Positions 1-12,470 of a stretch of 64,000 bases of DNA are shown piece by piece; positions within the stretch are counted from its first letter, which is position 1; every line of letters starts with the position of its first letter. Origin of the DNA: Solanum dulcamara (taxonomy: Eukaryota > Streptophyta > Magnoliopsida > Solanales > Solanaceae). Location: assembly GCF_947179165.1 (NCBI RefSeq), contig NC_077237.1, forward strand, positions 60,805,523 to 60,869,522, read 5' to 3'. The notes beneath the pieces were generated by a model. That model was given only the letters and a program-made list of their open reading frames with translations. It was not told the DNA's origin and did no database searches. The position numbers and the translations under genes are program-made.

Positions 1-740
1 TTCTTTTGAAACTTTTTTTGGGTGGCGATCTAGATCACCAACTGGTTTGAATTTGGTGAAGCTAAGTTAATGGTGCCAAACTTGGTGCATCAAGCTATGA
101 AGAAGGTAAAGATTATCCATGAAATGTTGAATACTATGAAAAGTTATCAAAAGTCCTACACTTATGTTAGAAGAAGAGACTTAGAATTTGAGGTGAATGG
201 TTGCGTGTATTTTAAGATTTCACACATGAAGGGTGTTATGAGATTTTTGAAGAAAGGGAATCTTAGTTCTCATTATATTGGACCCTATCAAATTATAAAA
301 AGTGTTTGTAATGTAGCTCATGAGTCAGACTTAGTGGTTGTTTATCTAGTATTTCACATAACTATGCTTAAGAAGTGCTTAGGAGACCTATTGCTCATTA
401 TTCCTATAAAAAGCATTAGTGTGAAAGATAGATTGTCTTAGGAGGAGATTCCCATTTAGATTATTGAACATCGGGTTCGCAAATTGAGAATCAAAGAGGT
501 TGCTTCAGTCAAAGTTTTGTGAAGGAATCAATTTTTAGAAAAGGCTACATGTGAAGCCGAAGAGGATGTGAAATCTATATACACTCATCTATCTATCCCT
601 CCTGTCGATAACATTGAAGGTGATACTCCTTTTTCCATCCCATATTTAGTGTCTTTAAGAGTGTTTGATTGTTTAAATTCATACATTGCATTTATGCCTT
701 ACGTAAATTCTTAGCTTGATCATCATTTGAGAACGTATGA
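1..740 (+). pseudogene. Ty3/gypsy pol 3' end: integrase C-terminal region (element G)
   Basis: This is the tail of a gypsy polyprotein, cut by the window edge. The open part (70-441) carries the region after the integrase core: a chain like KVKIIHEMLNTMKSYQKSYT, then MKGVMRF, then the YIGPYQI block, and the VFHITMLKKCLGDL block typical of plant chromovirus pol. Downstream codons resembling IPI.IIEHRVRKLR and KEVASVKVL continue at about 450-540 but pass stops (TAG at 457, TGA at 520). The integrase tail binds and positions the element's cDNA during insertion. The reading frame, the pol order and the LTR that follows (758) show this is the 3' end of a plus-strand element. It is a dead copy. The family is confident; the exact lineage is not. 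Confidence 0.88.
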
Positions 741-757
741 ACCCAAAAAAGAAATGT
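741..757 (+). other. Polypurine tract of element G
   Basis: The A/G-rich run CCCAAAAAAGAAATGT lies directly before the LTR start TGTAACACCCC. This is the position where plus-strand DNA priming starts in LTR retrotransposons. Assigned from position and composition. Confidence 0.6.
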
Positions 758-2935
758 TGTAACACCCCAACATATTCTAACTTAGATCAATATTGAAGAG
801 TACAAGAGGAAGTGAGGAAAATTCCTATGATTTGGGAACTACGAGTTGTACCAACTGACCATAAAAAGAACTATTGGTCGTACGTGGGACTCGTTGTCCA
901 TTTCTAGAAATAGTAAAATTTTATGTTTTTTATAAGTCTTCTACATATGGCTTCTATGGCCTGTAGGAGTAATTATGAACCATAGGTGGTGCCCGTATGA
1001 GAGATTCAAAGACTTTAAAACTCAAAAACCTTAAATTATATAGGATAAAAGGACCTTATGATCCATAAGAGGTCCCATAGAGCATGTCCCGAAGACCTAA
1101 ACTTAGACTCTTTCCACGATAAGGGTCCATGACCCTTAGAAGGGTCTACAACCCGTAAAAGGAACCCATAGACCGAACCCTAGAAAATTCTAGTAGATTC
1201 AGTAATTGGACCAAGGTTCTACGAGAGGGCTCTTATAGACCGTAGACGTTTCTATAGAATATAGGAGGTGCAATAGACAGCTTCTACCAAATTTAATGAA
1301 GGGTATTATCATCTTTTAAAATATTTTACAAGTAAAAACCTAGAAATTTTAGGTCTATATTAAGTCCTTTATAAGTACCCTATGAGCCTTTTCCCCTAAT
1401 AGTTGTTTCTAATTCTTAAGGCAAGGTTCCAAGAGGAGAAAAATCTAGGGTTCAAGAGCATTCATATATTTTTCATGTTTCTCCAACAACACTGTTCATC
1501 TAGGTATGTAATTCTACTTAGAGTGTTGGAGTATGTTCTTTTTCAAGCCCTACACCTAAATTCAGTCTGTAAAAGATTAACCTAAGGATACAATCCAAGT
1601 TTCTTAATTTCCTGAATTTAGATTTAATTCGTTATATTGAATTTGAGTGTTATTTTTATTGTTGAGTATAGGTTTCTTCATGTTTTATTCTATTTATTGG
1701 ATTATAGTTCATGGTTATCGCTCACATAAACCCTATATTAGTTGAGAAGTAGAATAGTTGCATTGGTGTAAAATACCCACGATTTAAGAATTTGAGTAAA
1801 CTAAGGCATTTATGTATTACTTTATCTTGAGAACAGATTTGAGAAGTAGGAGTGATTTTTAATGCATTATTGAGGTTGAGAAAGTAAGTTTTCTTTAAAA
1901 GAGAAGCATCATGAGTTTGAGAAAATGTTGAGTGAGTCTGATTTAAGTATAATGAGACATAAAGAGATGTATTTTAAGTGATTTGCCAGAGTAATATATG
2001 AGCATTAATGATTGTTTTTGGGAGAAGTATTGGTTACTAATTTTTATAATAGTTTAGACGAATCAAACCTCGTAAAAATGTAGCCAGTGTAGGATAGGAT
2101 CATGTCGTTGGTTTGGACGATTCCTCCCTTTAGTTCATGATACAAAAATTTATATTGATCCATAAGTTGAGTTTATGTCCCTTATCCTGGAAAGGTAACT
2201 ATGACTCTTGCAACGTGAGCAGTACGTTGTATCATCATGATTCTCAAAGTGATAGTTGTAGGTTAGAGAAACTCTCCAAAAGAGATAATGTTAATTTTAT
2301 TTTTGAGATGCCTTTAGTATCTTACATTATTTTAAACTCTTGATATTTTCCCATACATGCATTCTTTACATAAACATTTGGTTAAGTTACTCTTCAATAT
2401 TTCTTTCATTAGTGTTTATTTTCGATTGCTTATCCTGTTAATCATTTTAAATACCGTACATTACATTTACAGAAGTCTTTTGATGTTGTATTGTTTTATG
2501 GTTAAGATACAAGTGTTAGAGATCATGAACAGGTGCATCATTAAAGATCATACTTCTGGATCTTTTGGTGAGACCTTCTTTCTTTAGGAGGAACTCTTTT
2601 TCAATTAATTTATTTAGTATTTCTATTTATTTCAATATAGTCTTGGGCTTGTCCTAGTACCTATTCGATGTTATTTAGAGGCTTCATAGACAGAGTAGAG
2701 ATGTAGGTATTTTAGACTTATGTTTTAAACATTGATCTTTTTTTAATATACATTCAGAGTAAATTATAATTTTTATTAGTTTATACTTTAAGTATTTAAA
2801 ATGCTCACTACCTTATACTTTTGTTATCAAGTTAAGTCTTCCACATAGTAGATAGGCAGGCCAAGGGTTCGCTAGAGACTAATAATAGTTTTTTGAGTGC
2901 TAGCAATGCCTAGGGTGTAGAATTGGGCCATGACA
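758..2935 (+). repeat. 3' LTR of gypsy element G (about 2.18 kb)
   Basis: Starts TGTAACACCCC and ends GGGCCATGACA, the TG...CA form expected of an LTR, right after the pol tail and purine tract. The last 100 bases (AGGCCAAGGGTTCGCT, then CCTAGGGTGTAGA) are of a kind I know from Solanaceae gypsy LTRs. The first 500 bases hold a run of short dyads around ACCCATAG, GGTCC and CTACAACCCGT. Small open frames inside it (1403-1585, 2137-2587) show no family features and I do not treat them as genes. The 5' LTR would lie left of the window. Confidence 0.8.
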
Positions 2936-3626
2936 TAAATTCAGGCTAGGTGTGTGTGTGATTAATAGAGGTGTAAAACCCAGAATGAGTTTTGATTAAT
3001 CTTTTATAAGATTGATTGTATGACATGAATCTATTGTTTGTTGAGAACTATATATTCTAACCAACTTGAATTAAAGAATTAATTGAAGAAGATTCCCATA
3101 TCCAAGTCCTTGAGGTTTGACCCCGACGTAATCAGTTGGGCATTATTTTTGAAAACCACAGCCTATGCTCTAAAATATGAGACATAGTTTAGTGTTTATC
3201 AAGCTTTTAAAGTATGATGCAAGTGTAATACTAAATTACAAGTATAGAAGCAAGAAGTATCATGTTACTAAAATAATAGAATAAATAAAGATATAGAGGG
3301 ATGTGTGTGTCGCGGAACAACCAAGCAGCTTACCATAACTCCAAGATAACCCTAGCTCAAATTTAGAAAGCTCCACGAGATGTGCTCCTATTTAGAAATT
3401 AATCTTCAAACCCAAAGTGAGAAACATGTGTAGTTTGAGTACAAAACCATGTTTCCAGTATGTACCATAACTCTAAGATAACCCTTGCTCAAATTTAGAA
3501 AGCTCCATGAGATGTGCTCCTATTTAGAAATGAATCTTCAAACCCAAAGTGAGGAACATGTGTAGTTTGAGCACAAAACCATGTTTCTAGTATGTATCAT
3601 TGACCAATAATAAAGAATTAGTGGTT
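2936..3626. other. Spacer between two retrotransposon LTRs
   Basis: No coding frame, LTR terminus or pol similarity is visible. Apart from the 132-bp tandem duplication listed separately, I see only AT-rich sequence with a short GT run near 3302. It could be old flanking DNA or an element too decayed to recognise. Confidence 0.5.
3331..3594. repeat. Two-copy direct tandem repeat, 132-bp unit
   Basis: Unit 1 (3331-3462) and unit 2 (3463-3594) both begin TACCATAACTC and run through AGCTCCA.GAGATGTGCTCC to GTTT.CAGTATG / GTTT.TAGTATG with only a handful of substitutions. Its divergence is lower than that seen inside the surrounding elements, so the duplication looks comparatively young. Confidence 0.9.
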
Positions 3627-5630
3627 TATCACAACCCAAGCTAGGGCGTAGATGTGACACGGTGATTAGAATCCGAAGTACTCAACGAAGCCTCTTACCA
3701 TATGATACATGAAAATACATGAGCATACATAAGGTAACTAAAGAAATAAAATTTAACCATAGGAGCGGAAATAAATCTCAACAGAAATAGTCTCAATAAA
3801 GGAGAATAAGTCTCAAACTCAAAATAAAATGACAACATTTACTCCATGGCATCCAACAGACCTCTACTAGTCTAGATGAGGGCATAAGACAAGATCGTAG
3901 ATCACCAAATATAAGGGATGAAAAATTCATAATAACCTAAGGAAAAGTAGACTGTCACATCCTCAAAATATAAGGACTCACCACAAATAAGAATAGTAAT
4001 AAGCTTTAGCCACGAACGGGAGGATGATTGTGATCATACCCTATATTATGATACAATGAAGGCAAAAGTATGCGTTAGTAAATGGAATGCACTAAATATG
4101 TTAGATGTTTGCATGAACAATGAAAATAGCATATAAGCAATATGAACATGGGATGCATGACCACTATCGTGAAAAACATGAGTTAAACCTTGAAAACATT
4201 TAAATATCATAGTCATATGGTCAATGCATCAAACCTCATCATAAAACTTGTACCTTTTAATATAGCTTGGTATGGGATAGAAATTTAAACCGATATATAC
4301 AATCATGTGAGATATAACATGAAACCCGATGTAACTCCCACATCGAGAAGGAAAATGCTACTTTGCCAAGATAGACTCCATGACAAAATCATAACATCAT
4401 GAGATATATGGTGAAGCCAAACTATCTACCCAAGGGAATAAAGGTTACTACTAGAATACCACCATAAAGTCCTCTCGGTGCTTAGTTATTATCCCAATGG
4501 AATGTCATAAATCATAGGCATTAACATCATTAGAAAACCATATAATAGATATCAACCATCATCATAAAATAATCATATGAGTAGCTCATTAACATGATTG
4601 TTTAATAGAGATTCATGAGTTGGTGAGAAAGTCATTTCACCTCTCCATTCACCCTTTTAATATGAGTGTATGAGAATTACCTTTTATACTACAAATACTT
4701 GGTTGAAACATTATTCATAACCTTTAATGAGTCATTTATAAGACTTGATATGCATTCATAAATAATTCATTGAAATACTTTATAAATAATGGTCATAAAA
4801 CCTTTGAAAGCATACTTTAAAATAGCATATAGTATGGGTTAATGAAAATCAACTTGAAATCATGAAATGTAATTTAAATTGTGCATAATTTGATCAATAA
4901 TAATAAGATAAATTATAATTAGGAGTACCCAATGCCCATATACCTTACAATTTAGAATCCCCAACTTGCACTTGAATTGGAGACTTAAGCTTGAAAACCT
5001 TGAAATTCTTCCTTCAGGAAGAAGATGACCTTGAGAGAGACATCTATCGAGAGAAGATTTTGGGATTTGGGTTATAGGATGAGAATGAGAGAATTAGGAG
5101 GGTTTAGGATAGTTAATAGGATGGAATAAACTTCCAAAACCATCTAAATACATTAATGTGACAATAGAGAAAAGACCAAGACACCTCTAACTTAAACTGA
5201 ATGAGGACCCTGCACAAAAGGCCATCACGGTCCATGAAACTCACCATTATTCGTAGTGAGGGTCGTGGTCATGAGGGTGAGTTTGACTTGGGGGAGGTTG
5301 CATCCATGGAGGTCACCATATTCCTTTAAAGTATTTACAAACCGTGGACCTTGTCATGGTTCTTTCTTAACTTCTTTGGTCTTGGGGGTCAACTCCACAG
5401 AAAGGTCTACCGTATGTGGTGCTCACCACAAGCCGTCGACCCTCTCATGAACTTCTTCCCTTTTTCCCTAGATATTCAAGTCACCGCCATTATGCCCTTC
5501 AATGCACATGGTGTCTTTCACGATCCTTGTACCCCTCCCTTGAAAGCCATCTGGTACACAAAAGTTGTGATTTTCAGGGAAACTCCTTTAAACTCAATTT
5601 TTTAGACTTTCCAACAACCGGGGTCTTACA
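3627..5630 (-). repeat. 3' LTR of minus-strand gypsy element H (2.0 kb)
   Basis: On the minus strand the LTR starts TGTAAGACCCC (at 5630) directly after a purine tract AAGGGAAAGATA, the same junction as at 33311-33334 in element E. It ends at 3627 with GGGTTGTGATA, equal to the GGTTGTGACA end of the LTR at 35771 with a C-to-T change. Its first 400 bases contain repeats of CGTGGT/ACCACG around 5240-5430. Small frames at 5256-5682 lie within this LTR and overlap one another in different frames; none has a recognisable product. Confidence 0.8.
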
Positions 5631-7325
5631 ATATCTTTCCCTTGGGAACATTCATCCTCTAATAGTACTCAAACTAGTATGAATATATTTGTAAAGATAC
5701 ACAACAACCCAATATGAATGCAAAACATATTGAAAATGCATAAAAACGGAATGTTCAATCCCAAGCTAAAATATGACGTTAAAACTCATTTCATGAATAT
5801 CAATGCATATGAAAACACAAAAAAAACTGAAGAACATAAATTGGATGGAGTGGCTCATGAAGAAATTCAATACCTCAAGTAGTAACGAAAGAAAAGAGAT
5901 GAGAATATCACAATATCATATGAACTTCAATGTCCCATGCATCACTTTTGCCCTCTTGGTTCCTACATCATCTTAAAGAAAGCTATTTCTTTATTCCTAA
6001 ACCTTCTAACTTGCCAGTCTAGGATCTCAACTGGAACCTCTCATATGATACACTATCTTTTACACCAATGCTAACCAAAGAAACAATGGAGCTAGGATCA
6101 CCAACAAACTTCCTCAATTAGGATATATCGAACATCTGTCGCACCGATACCAACTCTGAAGGTATATTTAACTCATATTCAACCTTGCCAATCTACTTTA
6201 AAATATAATATGGACCCACATAGCGGGGACTAATCTTTCCTTTCTTTCAAAAGTGCATCACACCCTTTAAGGGTTGAATTTTCAAGTAAACCCAATTATT
6301 TACCTCAAATTCAAGTACCCTTATCATCACATCTGAATAGGATTTTTGTCGAGTCTGGGCAGTCTCCAACCTTTCTTTAATCAATTTTACCTTCTCCACA
6401 ACCTCATGTATAACTCGGGTCCTATCAAGGCTAGTTAACCAACCTCAAACCAACCAATAAGAAACCTATACCTCCTATTATATGAGGCCTCAAATGTATC
6501 TATCTCAATGCTATAAAGGTAGCTATTGTTATAAGCAAATTCTTTCAATGGCAAGTGACCATCCTAATTACTCTTAAAATCAATAACACATTCTCTCCAC
6601 ATATCGTCAAAGGTCTAAATATTACTTTCGATTGACCATCGGTTTGAGGGTGAAAAAATGTTCTAAGCTTAACTAGAGTACCAAGACCTTTTGGGAAACA
6701 CCTCAAAAAATGAGATGTAAACTGATCATCTCAGTCTATAATGATAGATATTGGAACACCATGAATATTAACTAACTCACAAAAATAAAGTCTAGCATAG
6801 TCCTTAGCTGAATAAGAAGTCTTAACAAGAAAACAATGAGATGACTTAGTCATTCGGTAAACAACGACCCAAATAGAATCATATTGCCTACTAGTAAAAG
6901 GAAAACTTGTAATGAAGTCCATATTCAAGGCTTCCCACATTCACGTAGGAATCTAAATGTCTTTTGCTAAGCCTCCGAGTTTTCATGTCATTCCACAATA
7001 CACTTCCCTCAAATGTCTATACATCTTTGTGGAACTCGAATGAATAAAATACCATGAACTATGAGCTTTGGAAAATATCATTTCTATAAAACCATCAACA
7101 TCAAGAAAATACAATCGTCCATGATACCTCAGTGCACCATCTCCCCATTGAGAGAAAGACTCAATGGATATTTTGGCAATCGCTTTCTTTAACTCAACTA
7201 ATATGGGATCACTATCTTGCTTTAACTTAACATTGGCCACAAGAGATGATTTCAAACTATTTTTAACAAAAACACCATGATCCTGGGTACATTTATGTGC
7301 CCAATAATACATAAAACTCATAATT
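5631..7325 (-). pseudogene. Ty3/gypsy integrase, element H (broken)
   Basis: Read on the minus strand from 7285 downward, the order is that of a chromovirus integrase. First come SLVANVKLKQDSDP and GDGALRYHGRLYF, then the HHCC zinc region (HSSSTKMYRHLREVYCG, about 7000-7060). The catalytic core follows: MDFITSFPF with the first Asp at 6917-6919, then SIWVVVYRMTKS and HGVPISIIID with the second Asp near 6731. The C-terminal block lies at about 6190-6380 (QKSYSDV, LKGVMHF, ISPRYVGPY) and ends near FVGDPSSIVSL at about 6050. Stops and frameshifts separate these blocks. Protease, RT and gag are missing: the element is cut off near 7300, where Athila-like LTR sequence begins. This was an enzyme inserting element cDNA into chromosomes; it is inactive here. 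Confidence 0.88.
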
Positions 7326-8655
7326 CATTAGTCAAGTTGAGAGCAAGTTCCTAGAGTTTAGTTCATATTTTTGTATATTTGTGTATTGTTGTAATCAACC
7401 AACATGATTAGACACTTTCAGGGATAATTGATAAAAAAATGGACATTCAAAACATGATCGGATTGAAAGTGGAGCTCAAATAAAAACTTGGGAATAAAAT
7501 GTGAAAAAATGAACTATGATTAAGTATGTCCGCGTCGCGGACTTGAGCTTTGGTGATTAAATTCCAAAACTTAGAATTTAATTCCAAAACTTGGAATTTA
7601 ATCGACTTAACAGTATGGTGCACATCAGGTCCGCATCGCGGAACCATGTTCTAGATAAAACAAATTTCTACCAACATAAGAAATGAAAAATTATACTGAA
7701 ATAAACCGATGCAAACTTCAGTGCGCCTACTTGAATTTTGGATTTTTGGTGCTACAAACAGCATCGTCACATACTTTATTAAAAAGCAGATCAGATTGTC
7801 GGGAAAATATTGAAGAAGACGAAGGAAGAACTACTTTTTATAATATTTTCTTCTTTTCTTTCATTTTGAATTAAAGTTTTTATGTTAGTAATGATTTATG
7901 TAATTATGTTACAAACTATGAGTGGCTAAATCCACTTGTTTTTCGGTTGTAGCAAAAACATGAAGGTTTGAATCTTGTTTTATTTGGTTGAAAATGTGTT
8001 TTTGTATGTGATTAATCTTATATTCTTGTTTTGATTGTTTAAATACTTGATCACCATTGGAAAAATTTTGTTGTCCACCCGGAACTTGGAAGACTGAAAG
8101 GGGATAGAACACTAGAATATAAGAAGCATGTTTTTCCTATAATTGCCTATAATAATTCATATATAGAATGAATGTGACACATATTTATTCACTATATTTG
8201 GTTAGTAAACAGGATGATAAGATTAATGCATTTTTGTTGGTTCATGATTATCCCCGCTCAATGATGTAGTTAAGCTTTCAACAAGAGTAGGCAATTAGAG
8301 GTCGGAAGATCATAATTGTAAAATCAACCCTGTAAATCAGTAATTTAAAACCCATTGAATATCAAGGTAAAGGAGTTTAGACTGGAAATTTTTGAGTGCT
8401 ACAACCCTGGGACCCTTCTTTAAATCGATCAAATTTCTCTAATATGGTTTATTCATTTTCTTATATCATATTTGTATAATTATTTTTATAGATATAATTG
8501 AACTCAACCCTTTGAAAATACGCATGAATAATTTGAATGATTGAAAAGATAAATAACGCCTAATTACATATTTCTGTGAGTTCGATATATGGCTCTTAAA
8601 GAGGGTCACTATATTATTTTTGAGACCGCGTACACTTGCATCAGCATTTGCACGC
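7326..8655 (+). repeat. Probable 5' LTR of an Athila-like element (left end uncertain)
   Basis: The right edge is set by the primer site at 8666; the last LTR bases are close to ACTTGCATCAGCATTTGCACG. Inside lie two copies of a CGCGGA motif (TCCGCGTCGCGGA near 7529 and TCCGCATCGCGGA near 7631), a 20-bp direct repeat of AATTCCAAAACTT (7560-7603), and a segment near 7915 (ACTATGAGTGGCTAAATC) that I recognise from Athila-type leader regions. The left edge is not resolved: no clean TG terminus is obvious between 7300 and 7440. Short open frames on both strands here have no recognisable product. Confidence 0.55.
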
Positions 8656-8665
8656 AAAAAGTTTT

Positions 8666-8683
8666 TGGCGTTGTTTCCAGGGA
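8666..8683 (+). other. Primer-binding site, tRNA-Asp type (decayed)
   Basis: TGGCGTTGTTTCCAGGGA matches 14 of 18 bases of the plant tRNA-Asp(GTC) 3'-end complement, TGGCGCCGTTGCCGGGGA, as I recall it. Three of the four differences are C-to-T or G-to-A. This primer choice is characteristic of Athila elements. It lies between the LTR and the gag remnant, as expected. Confidence 0.8.
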
Positions 8684-8707
8684 CATTTTTTAATTTTGCA
8701 ATAGTTT

Positions 8708-10148
8708 TTGTTGCGAAATATCTTTATTAATTGTGTTGGTGTTAACAACTTGATCTTAGCTGTTATTTCTAGCAGGAATACTCACAAAGGCATACTGGAC
8801 AAACATGGGAACGTTGTAGAGCCGCTAATTAAGCCTGAAAGTTTTTTGCATCAGCAAAGAAGGAGAGAAGCCACTCTATATCCCGTATCATAGGTAAATC
8901 TGGGTGATACTAATGAAGTTCTTGTAGAGATCCCTATGGAGATGGAAGATAGTACAGTATGTGATGTGGCAGTCCCATTCACAACAATTGTCACCTCCAG
9001 CATTCAAAAACCGCACGCTGGAGGAAGATTTGAACTGAAACAAAACATGGGGTAGTTGTTGCACTCTAATAGGAAGTTTATAGTTTTTCCACATGAAGAT
9101 CCTCAAAGTCATATCCTAAAATTCTTGGAGATCAGCGACACTTATACGTCTAATGGGGTATATCTTGACTACATGTGGTTAACATCATTTCACTTTTATT
9201 TGTTGGGAGAAGCTAAGAGGTGGCTAAAGTCAGAACCACTAAATTCCATCACTTCATGTAATGATTTGGCTCACAAGGTTATTATCAAGTTCTTCCCTTA
9301 AAGGAAGACAGCTAAGTTGAGGGCTGAAATTTTAAGCTTTAAACAAAAATCTGGAGAAAATTTGTACCAATCTTGGGACAAGTTTAAATATTTACTTAGT
9401 AGTTGTCCTCACCATCATTAACTAATGAGGTGTTTCTTCACACCTTTATAGAAGGGTTAGAATCCAATACCAAAATTTTTCTTGACTCTGCAACAGGTGG
9501 ACAAGCACTAGAGAAAACATGTGATAAACTTTATACACTACTTAAATGCATATCTCAGGGAAATATTAAGTGGAATGGAGGAAACTCTAGATCTGTGGTT
9601 CGAAAACAAGCAGGTATGTTGGAAGATAATGTGGTGATAACATTGACTACACAGATTGCTGTAATGCAAAACATGATGACAAAATAATTCATCACTTTAG
9701 TAAAAGGGTAGCAGCAAGCTCAAGTGAATATAGTTCAACAACAACACATGTGGTGCAAGGTGTGTGGCAATAGTGAATATGTGGAAGAATACTATGGAGC
9801 TAATCTTGAGTCGGTGAATTTCTTGGGTAATGCACCTAAGGGTAGAGGTAATTAGAACTATGGAAATACTTACAACCCAAATTGGAGAAACCATCCAAAT
9901 TTCTCATTGGGTGGAACTCAGCAAAACCAATATCAAGGGCAAACACAATTCAGATCACAATAAAGCAGGAAACAGTACAACAGTAAAGGCCAGGACCCAT
10001 ATAGACCACAAAGAGGAGGCCAGCACTATAACAAGCAAGACCATAATAACCAACACTAAAGTAGTGACGGAAATATGAGTGTGAAAAATATGCTTAAATA
10101 ACTCATAAATGATCAAGATAAGCTAGTTGTATATGTTCGTCAATACCA
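8708..10148 (+). pseudogene. Athila-like gag (decayed, 3' truncated)
   Basis: Retrotransposon gag, the capsid-nucleocapsid precursor that packages element RNA. Frame 2 (8708 to about 9410) reads an N-terminal part, then the Retrotrans_gag core: ILKFLEISDTY, then WLTSFHFYLLGEAKRWLKSE, then LAHKVIIKFFP and KTAKLRAEILSF, then SGENLYQSWDKFK and LLSSCPHH. The frame then shifts by one to frame 1 (9403-9687): VFLHTFIEGL, then SATGGQALEKT. Farther on is a nucleocapsid-like CKVCGNSEYVEEYYG (about 9757-9800), where the expected His and last Cys have become Tyr, followed by NYGNTYNPNWRNHPNFS, a signature of Athila/Tat gag. Stops at 8891, 9053, 9299, 9685 and later. The copy ends at 10148, where a main-family LTR was inserted; its pol is absent. 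Confidence 0.87.
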
Positions 10149-10260
10149 TGTTATGCCCCGTACTTTTGGTACATGGGAACACCTATCTAGCTTCTCTAAA
10201 TCTATCACGTGATCCACAGTATCTATAACATTACTAAATAACTCTAAGGTAGGGAGGATG
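10149..10260 (+). repeat. Extra copy of the first 112 bases of a main-family LTR
   Basis: Begins TGTTATGCCCCGTACTTTTG and ends CTCTAAGGTAGGGAGGATG. The adjacent LTR1 begins TTGTTATATCCCATACTTCTG and repeats the same order of blocks (CTTCT, CACGT, TTACTAAATAACTCTAAGG, GGGAGGATG). It is a direct tandem duplication of the LTR start, or the stub of a second LTR. Confidence 0.75.
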
Positions 10261-12470
10261 TTGTTATATCCCATACTTCTGTACCTTGAGACGTCTTCTT
10301 AAGCTTCTTGAAAATCTCCATGTGATCCCTATTATTTATCACGTTACCAAATAACTCTAAGGAAGGGAGGATGTGATGCTCTGTGATAGTGAAGGTTGGA
10401 AATAGAGTTATAAGTATTTGAAAGGAGTTGGAGGCCAACTAACAAATCATGGAACTCAACTTGCTTGCGTAAGTTACTAGCTTGGACGTCTTATATAACT
10501 AAGCTACTTGAGTACACGTCGAGCTTAAGTAGCAAGGAATACATACACTCTGAAAGTGAGATGAGATTACGAAACCACGGAAGAGAAATAATGAGATGAC
10601 GCACCTACTTGAAGCAACTAGGTGATGTACCTACTTGAAGCAAGTAGGTGACTCACCTACTTGGGGTGGACCCCACACTGCCACGTGGAAGATGCCATGT
10701 GTCACCCCTAGGGGCTTCCACGTGTCACCTTCTAAAGGAGGGATATATACATGTGTAATATGCTCAAAATGTTTCATTTCTTCATCCTTTCACTTTGGAA
10801 AACTTAGAGAAACTAAAGAGAAGGCTAGAGGTAGCCACAAATTTTTCCAAGAAGAGGTAAGTCCTTCAATTTTATTCCGTAAGTTAAGTGTCTAAGGTAT
10901 TCTTTAGTTAAGCAACGGTGTTTAACAACATAAAATTTATTGTTGGGGCAACAAGGAGGTTTCTGTTCTTGTTAACAAACCCGTTTTTTAAATGGGACTA
11001 TTGTTAGTAATACTAGTATAACTCCTTGTGTAAAGATTCATTTCGAGTGATTCAAGATTTTTTGGAAAGATATTTGATAGGTATATAACTTTCATTCAGC
11101 CTCTAAAAACCATTTTTTCTTTTATCTACTTGAAAAAGGGTGATGAAGTATAGGGAGGTGCTGCCCAGATTTTGTTTTGGAAATCCTACACGGACTGCTG
11201 TTGGTATTTTGGACATATCATTTCGTACAAAATTGTTGTAGGAGTGATTCTAAATTGTATGAGACCCTAATACACATTTATATAACTTTAATTAAGGCCA
11301 CAAATCCTGTTTCACTCAATTACACCTTCGAAACAAAGCGACAATACTAGACAATAGACTGTCTAGAATTCACGTTTTAATAGTGTTGGCGAGTTTTAGC
11401 CAATTTTGGGTAAGGTAATGTCTTTACTTTAAATTTTGATGTTATGGTGTTGGTATGAAGTGTATTATATGTTTTGTAAGTGTCTAGAAATGTGAAAATA
11501 TCATAGCAATGCTTGACGTTGGAAACAATCTAAAATTGAAGTCGTTATAGTTAAATTATAGTCGAAATGAGGTGTTGTGCGTGTGGGGTGCTTCTGCAGG
11601 TGTGTGGTGGTATGTTTGAAGGCCTAAAGTATTCTAATAGAGGTTTGGGAGCTTCTAGTTTCACCCACATGACCTTCCTCTTCGTACGGTTAAAGGTTTT
11701 ATAAAATAGAGACTAGAAATCCTATTTTGGATATCGTAACTTTGAGTGAGTCGTTTAGAGTTTGTATTGTGCAATGTTGATGTGAATTGCTTATATATAT
11801 GCTACAGGTTGTTGTTTTTGGTTTGATTTAGTGATTAAGGATGTTATTGGAATTTCGGATAGGGCATGTTATAGAGGAGGTGCTGCCCGATTTCCGGTAA
11901 CACCTTAATTAACTAAAGAACTAGTCGAGAAGACGAATGAGGAAATGAGTTCTATGAATACTTGTGTGAAACTTAAGATGCTAAAAATTCAAGGTTTGTT
12001 GATGTTAATATTTCTTATATGTTGAATAGGTTCAAAGGATGACTAGGCGAACGTGATAAAGAGTAACCCGTAAGATGTATGTAAAACCTGTCTGTCTTTT
12101 CTTGTGGGCATGTCTTAGATTTAAGTGACAAAAGATATGTGCATGAAGTCTGGGGTAATTCTATTCATGAGCTCTAAACATGATTCATGATTCATAATTC
12201 ATGTTCACTTCTGAATGTTAAGACTCTTCAAGTAGTTAAGCTCCCATTTCTCAAGTCTTCTATATGCTGAAAAATAGTGTATGTAAAGCTTATTCCTTCT
12301 CTTGGCATGTCTTTGGCGTAAGTACGTAAAGTTTATATCTTCCTTTCTTTTGGCATGTCTTCACGTTAAGTAGTGAATAATATGAACTTGAGGGTAAATC
12401 TACTCATATATGCCAAGCATAATTCACGGTTCATATTTACTTCTTGATGATAGAAATCTTACAGTAATCC
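10261..12470 (+). repeat. LTR1 of complex A/C, 5' two-thirds
   Basis: Matches the other main-family LTRs block by block. The opening is TGTTATATCCCATACTTCTG. Then come CACCTACTTG/CAAGTAGGTG repeats (10601-10667), G-boxes (CACGTG at 10682-10687 and 10719-10724), TATATA at 10744-10749, a GAGGTAAGTCC splice-donor-like site near 10857, and the conserved GGTGCTGCCCGATTT block near 11881. The plus-orientation match stops near 12470, where the sequence switches to the opposite strand of the same LTR. Confidence 0.85.

Noticed and set aside
5256..5682. Three overlapping plus-strand frames of 64-88 codons.
   Set aside because: They lie on the antisense strand of the H LTR, overlap one another in different frames and have no family features.
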